A DNA stretch of 64,000 nucleotides from Ectobius pallidus (GCA_964059195.1 CAXKWD010000011.1:29805066-29869065); one strand, 5' to 3'. Shown: positions 10,605 through 22,142, counted from the first letter of the stretch. Program-made: numbers and translations. The notes: generated by a model from the letters alone, not told the origin.

Positions 10605-12724
10605 AGTATCCCTCCTTTAAATGTGGAACTAACAACTTCGAAAATATAACAAATACGAATATACAATAAATTTATCACAAATACATTCATCCAGAGCATG
10701 CAGAAGTGAACCCAACACATGGAGTCCGATTTTGGGGTAAAATCAGCTAAATAGTTGAATTGTTGCGTATTCCGCGAACGTTAATTTTCATTTTTACGAC
10801 GTTTTCATTAAGAACTAAAGTTTTTGCAAGATAGGTTACTTACTTACGTTTCGTAAAGTTACTCATTCTGTGGCATAGAGTTGTATTTCCTAGCATTCGA
10901 ATTTATTTTTAATTCCAATATTTTTGTTCATTTTCTTCTATCTCCCGATTTAATATAGGCCTAATTGTAACTGTACAAGCTATCTTTACTACTGGAAAAG
11001 CATAGCAACAGAAGAATGGCATAAACCTTATTTAAAATCATCAGTCTTCTTTACCTGTCTCCAGACAAAACGGCACATTATACTCTTATCAAATGCATTA
11101 AAATTTAAATCTTTGTTTCATATCGAAAACACGTTGTATCGCTTGAACCCTTTGTTGTCTAGAGAATGAACAAAGTATACAGTAAATAAAGTAGACTGTA
11201 CAAACCTACTGCATCTATTAAGTCCTTGAAAGAAGTGCGTATTCTGATATCAGTTAAAATATCCAGATATATTTCCTTCTGAGCGTTCAATTTTATATCT
11301 CTACTTAGACTATTTAATACCAAGTAAGAAATTTTCCTCCGCCATATTCCGACAATATCATTAGAACTTCAAAACGAAAGAAAATTTAATATTCCCATAG
11401 CCTTTTCCAATAAAATTTAGAATAAATTGGCGTCAACTAAACCGCAGAAAGATTTTGGAGAAAGTAAAACCTGAACCATGAGTTACTAAACACACTCCGT
11501 TCTCAGCAGGAAGATATTCTAAAGGTTAAGAGACTTTTCACTGGAGGTGGGAGAAATCGCAATCACCTGATAATCTTTCTCCCCCTCTTTCTGTATCTAC
11601 TGCTTTCGCTTTACTCAGTCACACATTTTAGCCTTTATTGCTTCTCTGTTTATACCAAGCCTATTCTTCTATCTGATGCTAAACTCTATCACTTCTTCTG
11701 CTTCCCCCACACTATAAAGTTGACTACATTTCTTTAAAACCTTTTTTCTTCACTCGGGTGTTTAATCAGATGCTAAATCTTAAGATTTACTCATGAATTT
11801 CGAAACTCACCGATCAGACTTCAATCAATAAGGTCTATTTCTAAAACAGTTTATAACAATTCAACACAATTACGATAATGCTTTTATTTAGGCTTAACTA
11901 AGAGTTTTGGGAATTTGCAATCATCTGCAAATACTTAACGGTATAACAGTACGACATTATAGTCGGGAAGTTTACTGATGAACTCCTTTCATATATTTTT
12001 TTAGTTCGTCACAAAAAATACTTGCCCATGAGAAGGGCCCGGGGGGTTTAACAAAAAAAAAACCATTGCATCTGGTTAGTGGTGACTGGGTTATCCCTAT
12101 GCTACCTGTATCTTGTAAACATGAGGGAAGGGGTGATTCGTTTTCAGTGGCGCATTTTATTACGTACTTTTTAAGTTCAAGGGCAGTGTAGCTAGTCTAG
12201 TGAAATGATGGACACAGCGTCATAGAATAGTTCGCACATTTAATCGTAAATCACTTAAACAAAATATATTTTCCATTAAAACGAACAAAAATATACACAA
12301 CATGTGGATTAATGATTGTTAACATTATTCACAGTAAAAATGAAAAGGCAAGTTATACATTAAGTCTGTGCATACGCTTTGTTGCAATGAATGACAATAG
12401 ACATTTTTAAGTTTTCAAAAGAAAAGGATCTTCTATTTTCCTCCAAAGAAGGTCTTTATTTTCAAAAACTTCTCTCTTCGGCGCATGACGTGACGGGGGA
12501 AAACTCCTGTAGAACCTTCTAATGCATCTCGAAAGGCTCAAAGAGTAGCAATCCTACCGTTTTCTGGAGAATGCTTTTTTAATTTCTGCTGCACCTGTAG
12601 AAGGGTTCCATCTTCAGGTTGACTCTTAGCTATGGATAATTCCTTGTGCCATTTGTGGTATTTACAAATTTCGTCTCTCTAGAAAAGTAATACAACTTAA
12701 ACAGTTTCCCGAAATTATTTGCAA
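10605..12724. other. A+T-rich stretch, nothing recognised
   Basis: About 2.1 kb with no frames worth calling and no repeat borders. It contains TAGGCCTA near 10955. 12440-12600 is slightly less A+T-rich. Confidence 0.5.
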
Positions 12725-12995
12725 TGAACTTGAAGGAACCTTTCCCGTCTTTTGGGCCATCTCCCGCTGCAGCGTCTGCTGCTCTCTTCGTGGTGGAACG
12801 GGCGCGTGGCGCATGTCTGAAGAACCCTGGGGGTGTGGTGCACATGGTATGGCTTCAGGTTCTAGCTGGATGTTGGGGAGTTCCGTGGGGGCTCGCGGTG
12901 GGATCTGCTTCGGGGGCCTTTAGGAATGCCAATCATCCCAATGGGCACGTTTTTAAAGTCATCAGTAAATCCACCGGTGGAAAAGTGCGGTGAAA
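12725..12995. other. G+C-rich segment with unrecognised overlapping frames
   Basis: This segment is clearly more G+C-rich than its surroundings and is open on both strands: 89 codons on plus (12724-12993) and 71 on minus (12630-12845). Neither translation resembles a family I know. It may be a buried exon, a promoter-proximal region or part of an unrecognised repeat. Confidence 0.25.
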
Positions 12996-13282
12996 GTCCG
13001 GTGAATGTACGATGAACGTCATCCGCCATTTTTTTCATCTGATGAGCCGTTGAATTTACGAACAGGTTGATGGATTGCAGCGGGAATATTCGAATTGTAT
13101 AATAATTATTGTATCATGGATTTGCTAGAAGTGGAAATAATAATATATGATAGGCAGGGAACTAATAACTGAGTGCTACCATTATCATAAATAATATTTT
13201 GAGCATATTAAAATCCATAAAATATTGCATAGTTAAATACGGTACCTGACCTCATTATGGATAACCTGTGCTGTCAGTTTAC
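12996..13282. other. A+T-rich stretch
   Basis: No features. It lies just beyond the 3' end of the minus-strand LINE remnant. Confidence 0.4.
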
Positions 13283-14025
13283 AACACAATACAATAATGT
13301 TTTATTCTACCTGGCAGAGTTAAGGCCTTATCTTCCATTCAACCAGGGGGAAAAAGGATACATACAACTTACAATATTACACAAAAGAAATAAAATAAGT
13401 TTTAAGATGATAGGCCTACATTAATACTTAACTATTTACAATTGCATCAAAGACCCTTAAAACTAAAAGTAAATTAAACAATAAATTATATTATGTTATG
13501 TGATCAATTAAAATACCATCTACTTATAAAAATTAATCTGTCCTAATTAAAAATGTATGTCCATTCCATGTTTAGGAAATAATTTACATTACAGTATAAA
13601 ATGCTTTTGATATGAGCCAGAGTTTTAGGACTTTCTTAAATTTCTTAGTAGGTACTTCAACAGCAGAAAGGGCAACTTATTAAAACATGTAGATTGCTTA
13701 AATAGATGACTGTCTACACATTTTTTAAATCTGAATGACGGAAAATCTAATTTCAAATTGTTTCTAGTTCTGTGCTCGTGTATATAAAAGCGTTGTGTGA
13801 ATTGTTGTAGGTTTTCTTTCACGCGTACTAAATTTATATAAATATAAAGACTAGGAACTGTGATTATTTTTAATTGACGAAATATCAGGTAGATCTACAC
13901 AACTATCTCGATGTTTTACTCCTGCTAAAATTCTTATGGCTCTTTTCTGACATAGGGACAACGTTATTGACCCTGAACTACTCCCCCATAACCGGATACC
14001 ATATAGGATATGTGGATGAAAAATG
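13283..14025 (-). pseudogene. LINE 3' remnant (reverse-transcriptase C-terminal region), frameshifted
   Basis: Read on the minus strand, the broken frames give the run YGIRLWGSS, then QKRAIRILAG (complement of about 13925-13960), a DSC motif, and further on TRNN and CFNKLP. These are the usual C-terminal landmarks of Jockey/CR1-like LINE proteins (YG..WG, QK.AIR.L, D.C, TR....L..P, FN.LP). The frame is split several times; the longest open piece is at 13625-13822. After it comes a GGCCTTAACTCTGCCAGGT block and a short CAATA-type tail at 13283-13297, typical of a LINE 3' end. 5'-truncated and dead. Confidence 0.75.
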
Positions 14026-15096
14026 AAAAATAAGCTGTTATTAACATATCTTGACTAATGTGCCCCCTATGGGTCACTGTTACATATGTCGGAAGCTTAG
14101 AACATATGATTTATGAAGTAGATCGGGTTTCGACCATTTTTAGCCAAATCTGTGACGCTACTGTTTACCTTTATGACTCTTGATGAGACACAGAAATGAT
14201 TAATTGCAATTACTAGGAAGACCTAGGAAATTAGCAAAATGCATAAAAAGAATTGGAATTTTCTAGAAAAGCTTTATTCATAAATATAACATTTTTGTAA
14301 TGTAGAATTGGAAAAGATATATCATATGTGTAAAAACGACAACTCTCAGCTTATGTACAAACTGCAATAAATACCAATAATTTAATAATGTAAAATTCTT
14401 AATAACTCCCTTAAACATTGAACTTCTAAAACCCTGTGATGTGCCATAGAAGAATTTTACTTTTCACTGTCTAAGAATTCGTTTGTATCGTCTTAACAAC
14501 GCAAAATCTTCAATTACAATACATCACCATATCGCCTTTTTATTCTCTATTTGAGTTCATAAAGCCTGCACATAAGTATTCTGAAACAGTCCCAAACTTT
14601 ATTCCCTAATGTTAATCACCCTGTATTAAATAATAATTAGTGCCTATTTAAATCACTCTATCTAATAGGGAAATTTCCAAATGACTAGAAAAAAGCAGAA
14701 AAATTGGTAATGCCAATAGATATGAACCCATAGAATCATGCTAATCTCTCAATTGAATCTTAAGTCCTTTTTCTATATGAATTTAGCCCTTCTATTAAAA
14801 TTTTACAACACATATTTCACTCTCTATCATATTATTACGTGGTAACTGCTGTAACTTTAATTATTGCCTGAACGCAGGAGAACATGAGAAAACGAATGAA
14901 ACGGACGGACATGAAAATACTGACAGACAAGATATGACAAAAAAAAATTGAATATGAATAGTTACATGGTGAATGGCGTAATTTCAAAATACAAAAGTAG
15001 AAACCGGCATAATGACTTTACTATTGAACTTTATAAAAACCAAAACGAAATTTAGATTGCCAAAAATTGGGTGAGCACAGAATGAAGAACAAATTG
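14026..15096. other. A+T-rich stretch, nothing recognised
   Basis: No frames, borders or motifs over about 1 kb. Confidence 0.5.
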
Positions 15097-15360
15097 TTAA
15101 ATGAATTTAAAGTAGAAAAGAAACGGTCTCACCCAAAAACGCCGTGGAGAACAGTCATCGTCTTCACGGCAAAAAAGCCCACCAGAATCACTCGAACTTA
15201 GTTTACATGTTATCTTCACAAGCACATGATCCCAACTGCCGTCACGTAACACCGCTCTCACCTCCCTTGCGTTCCTAAAGATGGCAGCGCGGTCGCGGAC
15301 TACTTTCATGAACACGCTAAACCACGCTGTTTTAACTGGGCGCGTTTACTGATTTTACAT
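15097..15360 (-). promoter_or_regulatory. CpG-rich segment, possible promoter and first exon (minus strand)
   Basis: This short region is richer in CG dinucleotides than the DNA around it. On the minus strand it holds a 72-codon frame (15097-15315), a GCTGCCATCTTT block (complement AAAGATGGCAGC, near 15278-15290, like a YY1/start-site motif) and a fair splice donor GAG|GTGAGA at about 15261/15262. These are features of a housekeeping-type 5' end, but no downstream exon is seen and the frame matches no family I know. A diverged repeat is an alternative. Confidence 0.2.
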
Positions 15361-15559
15361 TATTTCAGGGTTCATTTGCAGCTGGCTAATTTAGAAACAT
15401 TTATTATTTCAAATGAGCCGAATTCACGGCTCACTAACTGAGGCTTTTAGCTTACGGAGTAGAAAATAAATAACTCGAGACAGCTTAGCAGTAACATTTG
15501 TTTATTTGTTGGTCCCATGAAAGCTTATTATTAGAGATATTTGGAATTAATAGATTTCT
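15361..15559. other. Spacer
   Basis: A+T-rich sequence between the CpG-rich segment and the mariner remnant; nothing else recognised. Confidence 0.4.
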
Positions 15560-15561
15560 TA

Positions 15562-16345
15562 CGAGGTCTGATTGGAAAGTTTTAAGAATGGGCTTGTAAT
15601 TTCACAATGGCGGTATTTACATGCTACTGTGATGCATCTCCTTCAAAATAGTCCCCTTCTGACTGAACACACCGACTCCACTTTTGGAAACATTCCTGGA
15701 ATTTTTTTCCGAAGTGTGTTAAGGACGTTCTCCGTATTTGCCTGGATGTCTTCAATCGAGTCAAATCGCTTCCCTTTCAGCGAAAATTTCAGTTTAGGAA
15801 ACAGGTAGAAGTCCGCAGGGGCTATATCAGGAGAATAGGGTGGTTTTGGAAGCACAGGAATTTGGAATTTGGTAAAAAATTCCACGATTGAGAAGGTACG
15901 ATGAGCTGGCGCATTGTCTTTCCAGAATGCAGGCCTTTTCTTCCGCACCTTTTCGCGCAAATGCTCAAGGACACATTTGTAGTATTCCTTGTTAATTGTC
16001 TGTCCTCTAGGGGTAAATTCATGATGCACAATACCGGTAGAATCGAAAAAATCACCTACATTGTCTTCACATTCGACCGACTTTGCCGTGCTTTTTTCGG
16101 TCGTGGTGAACCTGGACTCTTCCACTGCGAAGACTGAACTTTGGTTTCAGGATCATATCCATATACCCACGATTCGTCAGAAGCTGATTTCCCGGTTTTA
16201 AAACAAAATTTCACACAAACTCCTTGTTCTGTTTTTACATCCATTTTCACGCAGACAGAATCCGGCAACAAGCCCTAACAGACCCTCACTCGACCAGCTG
16301 CCACAACGAACTGAATAAAGGAAACGCACTTTCCTGTCAGAGGAC
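15562..16345 (-). pseudogene. mariner element with internally deleted, frameshifted transposase
   Basis: On the minus strand, 16056-16271 encodes the start of a mariner transposase (a CVKFCF.GKSAS block, then DESWVYGYDPETK with the first catalytic Asp). 15643-16125, in another frame, encodes the catalytic C-terminal half: FFDS.GIVHHEF, DNAPAH with the second Asp, and YSPDIAPADF with the third. I count 34 residues between the second and third Asp, the DD34D signature of mariner. The family normally has about 140 residues of helix-turn-helix and linker between GKSA and DESWVY; here they are missing, so the copy carries an internal deletion as well as the frameshift. The left terminus ACGAGGTCTGATTGGAAAGT (15561-15580), next to TA, has a degenerate inverted match near 16326-16345. 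Confidence 0.9.
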
Positions 16346-17118
16346 ATTCAAAGACAAGTCAATGATTAACCGTTGGTCTAATTTCATAATAGATTGTTTA
16401 TATTTTCATTGTGAGGGATGTAACGAATAGATTAAACATCAAGATAATGTATCATATTTCCATCTGAGTTCTGTATTCACTCATTAGGCTTACCATATGC
16501 CCGGGATTTAGCCCGGACAGTCCTAGATTTCTTACGCTGTCCAGGGTGATATCTGGGATTGCAAAATGTCAAGGGTTTTGGAAATTACATTATAAATCAT
16601 TAGCACTTCTATAGTTCACTCTTCGAAATTATTTATAGTTTTGACTCTTTGAAAAATCTATATCTCCTTATTGAACTTCTGGGTGGATTTTCTTTATAAC
16701 ATACACATTTATGTCAAATTGATCATTCTGCATTCTTGGGAATAATTTCCTTTGTTTTAAAGTACCTTCCGAAATGTGGAAATGAACATGATGTATACAT
16801 TTTTAAGACTATGTGGGAATACCATTGATCACGTGTATGGAATCTTTTCTATTCCTCACAAAGGCACCACTAAGCACCACTTGAAGAATGATAAACACAA
16901 AAATTAACTCCTTAATGTTTAAATTTAAATCCAAGTTTTCATGCAATGCAATATATGATGCGGTATTTGGAGTAACAAATAATTCCTTAGAGAAGTTATG
17001 TCCCGTTGAGAGTTAACAAACATGAACTTACATCCTTACTGCTTATTGTAGAAGGCACGGTTTTACCCCATTTTGAAAAAAAATAGGCCTAACAATGCAA
17101 TGTTGGTATCGGATACTA
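16346..17118. other. A+T-rich stretch
   Basis: No gene. The block GCCCGGGATTTAGCCCGGAC near 16499 looks like one end of a small DNA element, but I could not find the other end. Confidence 0.4.

Positions 17119-17203
<85 letters not shown>
17119..17203. repeat. (AAT)n microsatellite
   Basis: About 28 nearly perfect AAT units. The minus-strand poly-leucine frame here is an artefact. It lies just before the target duplication of the next SINE. Confidence 0.95.
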
Positions 17204-17226
17204 TTAATATATTTTACCCAAATAAC

Positions 17227-17532
17227 GGGGTACGCCGTAGCGTAGTGGTTGAGGCGCTGCGCTACAAACCGGAAGGTCGCGGGTTCGATTCCCGATGAGG
17301 TCATTGAGATTTTTCAATTGGCCTAATCCTTCTGGTGGCACTATGGCCCTGGGGTCGACTCAGCCTCTAACAGAAATGAGTACCAGGAGCGATCCTGGGG
17401 GTAAAGGCGGCCGGTGCGTAAGGCTGACAACCTTACCACCTTCATGTGCCGAATGTCCAAAATCTGGGAGCCTCAACCTCCTGGAACCCTCTGGGCCTCC
17501 ATGGCCTGTATGGGGATCACTTTACACTTTAC
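17227..17532 (+). repeat. tRNA-derived SINE, family A, with 14-bp target duplication
   Basis: The head has an A box (TAGCGTAGTGGTTGAGG, about 17237) and a B box (GGTTCGATTCCC, about 17282), then the family body with the blocks TCGACTCAGCCTCTAACAG, GAGTACCAGGAGCGATCCTG and CTCAACCTCCTGGAACCCT, ending GGGGATCACTTTAC. The 14-mer TTTACCCAAATAAC flanks it at 17213-17226 and 17533-17546, identical on both sides, so this is an intact and fairly young insertion. Transcribed by RNA polymerase III if active; mobilised by a LINE in trans. The 92-codon frame at 17295-17573 is an artefact. Confidence 0.93.
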
Positions 17533-17546
17533 TTTACCCAAATAAC

Positions 17547-17944
17547 ATTTTTAATGCAATCATAAATACATAAATGATATACTGATGATCCTGAAACCCC
17601 GAAAAAGCGGGAGCTCGTGCTCGGGGCCAGTTCAAGTGTTACATAGGCCTATATATAGGCCTATGTTTTAAGGCCGGCCTATGTTTTACGATAATACGTG
17701 TATCGTTAATCTAAATTGTGTTAAAATTAAGAAGTAGACAAAAATATCATAAAAAGTAATAGGGGAGAAAGGCAAATGCTAAGAGTAATGGCATGACTCA
17801 AGTAATAAAATAATTCTTTATTTTTCAATTATTTAATTATTTATTTAATTAACTATTATAATAATAGTATTAATGAAAAATAAGCAATAATTATCATGGT
17901 AGTGGCCAGTCACAAAACATTTTTACAAGGGATGATGATGAATG
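17547..17944. other. A+T-rich stretch with two adjacent TAGGCCTA octamers
   Basis: Near 17643-17665 two TAGGCCTA palindromes lie within about 20 bp, followed by a GGCCGGCC palindrome near 17674. Nothing else recognised. Confidence 0.5.
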
Positions 17945-17952
17945 GTTTATAT

Positions 17953-18203
17953 CAGCGTTTCTCAACCTTTTTGAACCTGAAGACCTCTAAAATGTCTAAA
18001 AAATTTTACGGACCCCTAATTTTACATCCCATTTTTTAAAAAAGGCCTATATTCTTAGTATTTGGGGTATTAATTATAGGTCATTATAACGAAATATGTG
18101 AAAAAATTTTACTTCTTTACTTTCCACTTGCTATGTCTGCGGACCATCTGCACCATCTTCGCGGACTATCAGTGGTCCGCGGACCATAGGTTGAGAAACG
18201 CTG
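17953..18203. mobile_element. Non-autonomous hAT element, 251 bp (copy 1)
   Basis: The ends CAGCGTTTCTCAACC and GGTTGAGAAACGCTG are exact inverted copies, and the 8-mer GTTTATAT flanks both sides (17945-17952, 18204-18211). An 8-bp duplication together with a CAG...TTCTCAACC terminus is typical of hAT elements of the Charlie type. A second copy of the same length lies at 50360-50610. No coding capacity. Confidence 0.95.
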
Positions 18204-18494
18204 GTTTATATAACTTTTTTAAATTCTAGATTTAAAGACTCCATAATTATATTTGGCTAAACCTGGATGTAACTTCATTTTATAATTATACAGACGAGGA
18301 CCGGAACTACTATGTGGCAGACCAGCAAAAGTGGAAATTGACCACCATAAGTTCCAGAAACAAAATTACGTACACTAATAATATCGAGTAAATCGTGAAA
18401 GTGTCATGGGTTAGAAGTAGAAAAAATATAAGCCTAGCTCATAGACATCATTACAGTAAGTATCTGATTGAATTCAATGTCGTCCCTTCAGGAA

Positions 18495-18955
18495 TCAGTC
18501 TATGACTGTAAGGTCAGCGGTATATGCATATGTTTGGTGTGTTTCCGTTGCTGTTCTTTTTCAGAAATTACACCACTCATTTAACAAAGACAGACAGGTG
18601 TTGGACATGTTTGCTGTCCACTGGATGGGAGGACGGGAATTCCGCTCGAATCTATGTCGCTGTACTGTTCCTATTGACACTCCCTGCGATAAGTCGCTAT
18701 TGAAAGCGACAATGATGTTGTGTGCTGTTGTCTTCAATGTAGTCATCCTTCTCTCAGGGATGCACATGTCCACTACTGAAGTTTTACTTCCTGGTACTAT
18801 AGACAGCGTGAGGGTTCGCCTATGTGTTTCTATGTATGCTTCTAAGTGTACATGTGAAAAATACAGCCCTAACCTTTGAATGGATATACTGTACTCACCT
18901 AGGCCTATCGATATTTTTCTTAAATATTTTCGTAGCAAGATTCAATATTCGAAAT
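18495..18955 (+). repeat. Unrecognised interspersed repeat S, copy 1
   Basis: About 18775-18955 aligns with about 20035-20235 (shared: GYGTGRGGGTTCGCCT, TTTGAATGGATAT, TTTCGTAGCAAGATTC). The other copy runs on directly into repeat R. It contains two overlapping 125-codon frames on opposite strands (18502-18879 plus, 18561-18938 minus); neither resembles a known protein, and being open on both strands argues for chance or a decayed element. Confidence 0.5.
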
Positions 18956-19090
18956 TATATATACACTATATACTACATATACCATATATACTATATATAA
19001 ACTATATATATGGTATATATATGCTATATATATGGTATATATACTATAATTATATATACTATATATATGGTATATACAATATATACCATA
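18956..19090. repeat. (TA)-rich cryptic repeat with short palindromes
   Basis: Interrupted runs of TATATA with recurrent ATATATGGTATATA units on about 135 bp. Probably a diverged microsatellite. Confidence 0.85.
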
Positions 19091-19091
19091 C

Positions 19092-19532
19092 TGGGGATGG
19101 GTCCTCGATACTTTCGATACCTCGATACTCTCAATACTTGCATGGTATCGACATCGAGCGATACTTCAGAAAACTAGCTCGGTACTTTTTCGATACTCTG
19201 GTAATTCTGCAATTCTGCAATTAAGTGAGAATGCTAGTATTTTTTAACAAAAAATGTAAGTGGGTTGTTTCAAAAACTAATTTTAGTTTTAATTTTGAGT
19301 TTAAAAATAATTATAGGCTACTGATGATATTAAATTTTGTCTAATTAAATATGCACACTTAATTAATTTAGTTGGTATTACACAGTTCCTTCAACTTTTA
19401 ATTTTTAATGTACCTATTTATTGAACTGGACATGTTGACGGTATCGATTATCGAAGTATCGAGTATTGAGGAAAAATCATGTATCGGTATCGAGTATCGA
19501 GTATCGAGAAAATCTGATATGACCCATCCCTA
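19092..19532. mobile_element. hAT-like element, 441 bp, with TCGATACT subterminal repeats
   Basis: The ends GGGATGGGTC and GACCCATCCC are inverted copies. Inside each end, the motif TCGATACT or its complement AGTATCGA is repeated many times (about 19105-19200 and 19440-19510), in opposite orientations at the two ends. A TAGGGATGGG terminus and clustered subterminal motifs are known from hAT elements. A clean 8-bp target duplication is not visible because the flank is TA-rich. No transposase. Confidence 0.7.
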
Positions 19533-19555
19533 ATATAAACCATAATATATATATA

Positions 19556-19942
19556 CGAGGCCCGTCCAGGAAGTAAGTTTCCCTAGGGCCGTTTACAGAA
19601 ACAAAACATAATTTCACGGAAATACTTATTGCAATAGATATAGCATGTGTTCAGCTATTTTTCAACATACTCGCCACAGGAATTGAGACACTTATCCTAC
19701 CGTGGGACCAACTTTTGAACATTTGTGTCGTAGAAGTCTGCCGCCTGGGATTTGAACCACTGTGTGACAACCATCTCCGCTTCTCCGTCATTTATTGAGG
19801 TGTAGGAAAAGATGGAAGTCACTGGGAGCGAGGTCCGGCCTGTAGGGTGGACGTTGAAACACTTCCCAGCCGAACTTTTGCAGGAGACTTTCAGGGAGGT
19901 GTTGAAGTCTCCACCCTACAGCTCGGACCGCGCACCCAGAGA
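19556..19942 (-). pseudogene. mariner-derived fold-back element, truncated copy
   Basis: It starts next to TA with CGAGGCCCGTCCAGGAAGTA, the same terminus as the element at 39712-40401, and follows that element's left arm to its centre. Minus-strand translation near 19810-19850 gives the mariner PPY..DLAPSDF block with the third catalytic Asp. After the centre (about 19880-19900) the sequence turns back on itself for about 60 bases (complement of GGAGCGAGGTCCGG) and then stops at about 19942, so only the start of the second arm is kept. Confidence 0.75.
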
Positions 19943-19999
19943 TAAATCAAAATTCTAACTTGAATATTTAATTGTAAAAACTAATGCTGGGATCCGGCT

Positions 20000-20415
20000 G
20001 GGTCCCCAATAACGAAAGGAAGCTTAATGGACACTACACACTACCGAAGCTTTAGTTTCTGGCTCCGTATGCAACGTGTGGGTTCGCCTGTGTGATTTTG
20101 TGTGTTTTGAGTGTGTTTTGTATGTGTAACTAAATAAGTTACAGCGCTAATATTTGAATGGATATTATACTTACCGAGATCTACTAATTTTCTTATCGTC
20201 TAGTTTCGTAGCAAGATTCGACATTTGAAATTACATCTATAAATCGACTAGCTTCGCGCAGATAGAATACTGTATTGTGGGTGCCACTTTTCAAAGACTC
20301 TTTTTCCAAGAACTTCCCCTATCCGCCGCCACTCTAATCCTCTTCGACCTGTCAAACAGTGAATAGAAAGGTAATTAGGCGCATTCACTCTTGTCTATAG
20401 TCCAGTACAATGTGT
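20000..20415 (+). repeat. Repeats S and R joined (copy 2 of each)
   Basis: 20035-20235 matches repeat S (18775-18955); 20265-20415 matches the first ~150 bp of repeat R (5583 and 29511 copies), including AACAGTGAATAGAAAGGTAA near 20356. So S and R are probably parts of one longer element, here cut off at about 20415. Confidence 0.6.
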
Positions 20416-22135
20416 TACTTACGACACATGAAAAAAAAAATATTTTCAATACTGAAAAACATAAATTAAACTGAACATTGGATTATATTCATTGGTTAGG
20501 CCTATACACGTAAGATTATTTTTTCTTTTTTTTTTGTATTACACACCATTTTCAGTTTAATCCTAACATTTTTTAATAATTGGTTTAATAAATACATACC
20601 GTAGATTGAGTTTTTTATAATTGTGGATAAAAAAATAATTTACGTTATCTGTGGTTCGGACGGTTTAGCTGGCTTGTTATTCTGACGAATATAGGTAAGA
20701 GAATAACAGTTCCTGCACTGCAAGTTAGACGATCGCATCCAGTTTTCAATGTTTGTGTACAATTTCAGGTACCGTTCTGCATAGCGGTTGATATAGCGGT
20801 TGTGCAGTAGTTCGTACGGTGAAGAAACTCGGACTTGTTTACACAGAACTCTAATCTACGGTAATCTACAACGAAAGCAATTTGTTATTTGGGTTTGTCG
20901 GCTTTCTTTTTTCTTTTCCTTCTTAAAGAAGCTGGAAATTGCGTTCTATTAGGATTGTATGCAATGAAACCAGAACACTATAATTTAACCACAAAAATTC
21001 ACAAAATGGCATAAAATATCACGGATATTAAGAACCATGAAATCACTGTACGATCCCTTAATTCAAACTTAAGGGTACTGTTTCTATTTTAAAAATAATA
21101 AAGTAAAAGACAATTAGGCGACAGTCATGTTGACGGCCAGAACACCCAAGACAACTATAATTTAGTCCATCATTATTATGGATTTCCGGTTGGAATTATC
21201 ATCTGCCAAATTAAATTTGGGAGGAAAAAACTTATTACTATATTGCGTTTGATCATACACATCAAGAAGATACAAGGTAAATCGGCCCTTCCCATCACCT
21301 TTGTGTCGGAAATTGGATCATTTCAATTAGGAAACGGAAATGAGGTTGTGTTAAAAGATAATCTGCATTACGAAAGCCTGGAAGAAAGATTAATATGGCT
21401 CCGAACTAAGTCATTAGTCGGAACAAGAAATATAAAAAAGTACGTTCGTAGGGGGTATTTCAGATTTCAGGAATTTAAGGGACAGGGATTTTAGAATATA
21501 CAATTGCGTTGAAAGTTCTCTCCGTAATGACACGTGTTGAAGATTTTTACCCCCAAGAACGAATGAATTTCAGTAGAGTCTAAATCAGCGATCTGTGTAT
21601 TCAGATGCCAGCTCGCATTCAACCAAAACACGAAAGATGATCACCAGGGGTTCTTTGCAACTCAAATGTTATTAATGTTTTTTTTTTCTTGTATTGTATG
21701 AACCTAAAATCAATAGATTTTGTATTATACTCATCTATTATCTCTGTTTTCAACAGGTAACATACCAGAGAAAGGAAAACATACAGATGTTGCACCACTT
21801 ACTTCGTAACTGTAAGTTGTATAGAAACAAATTTACATTTCCTTGTAAATAACTGTTTCCAGTTTTGCTTTACTGGAATCATGTATTTTAATTATTATTA
21901 AGCATTAAAAGGTAGAAGTCCTCTTTATTTCCCATTGTTGAGTATATAGGCCTACTATATTTGGTTTGTTTCTATTCCCACTTTCACCGAGAGCAGACAG
22001 TGAATTCTCATATAGCACTGAACGTAGTGGGAAGTTCATCAAAACGTAATCATGTAAACAAATCTTGGGCATTGAGACCGAGGATACATAGGCCTAAATA
22101 AAAAAAAATCCTAGTGCACAAATTTGAAAGATCAT
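20416..22135. other. A+T-rich stretch, nothing recognised
   Basis: About 1.7 kb. An 83-codon plus-strand frame at 21243-21494 has a balanced amino-acid composition but no family I can name and no gene signals, so it is not called. Confidence 0.4.
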
Positions 22136-22142
22136 CATTGAA

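Noticed and set aside
16490..16610. One end of a possible DNA element (GCCCGGGATTTAGCCCGGAC)
   Set aside because: No matching inverted end found within a reasonable distance.
17229..17300. Possible functional tRNA gene
   Set aside because: Has A and B boxes, but it is the head of a SINE with a body, tail and target duplication; the tRNA arms do not pair fully.
18502..18938. Two 125-codon frames on opposite strands
   Set aside because: Open on both strands over the same bases, inside a repeated segment that is not open in the other copy.
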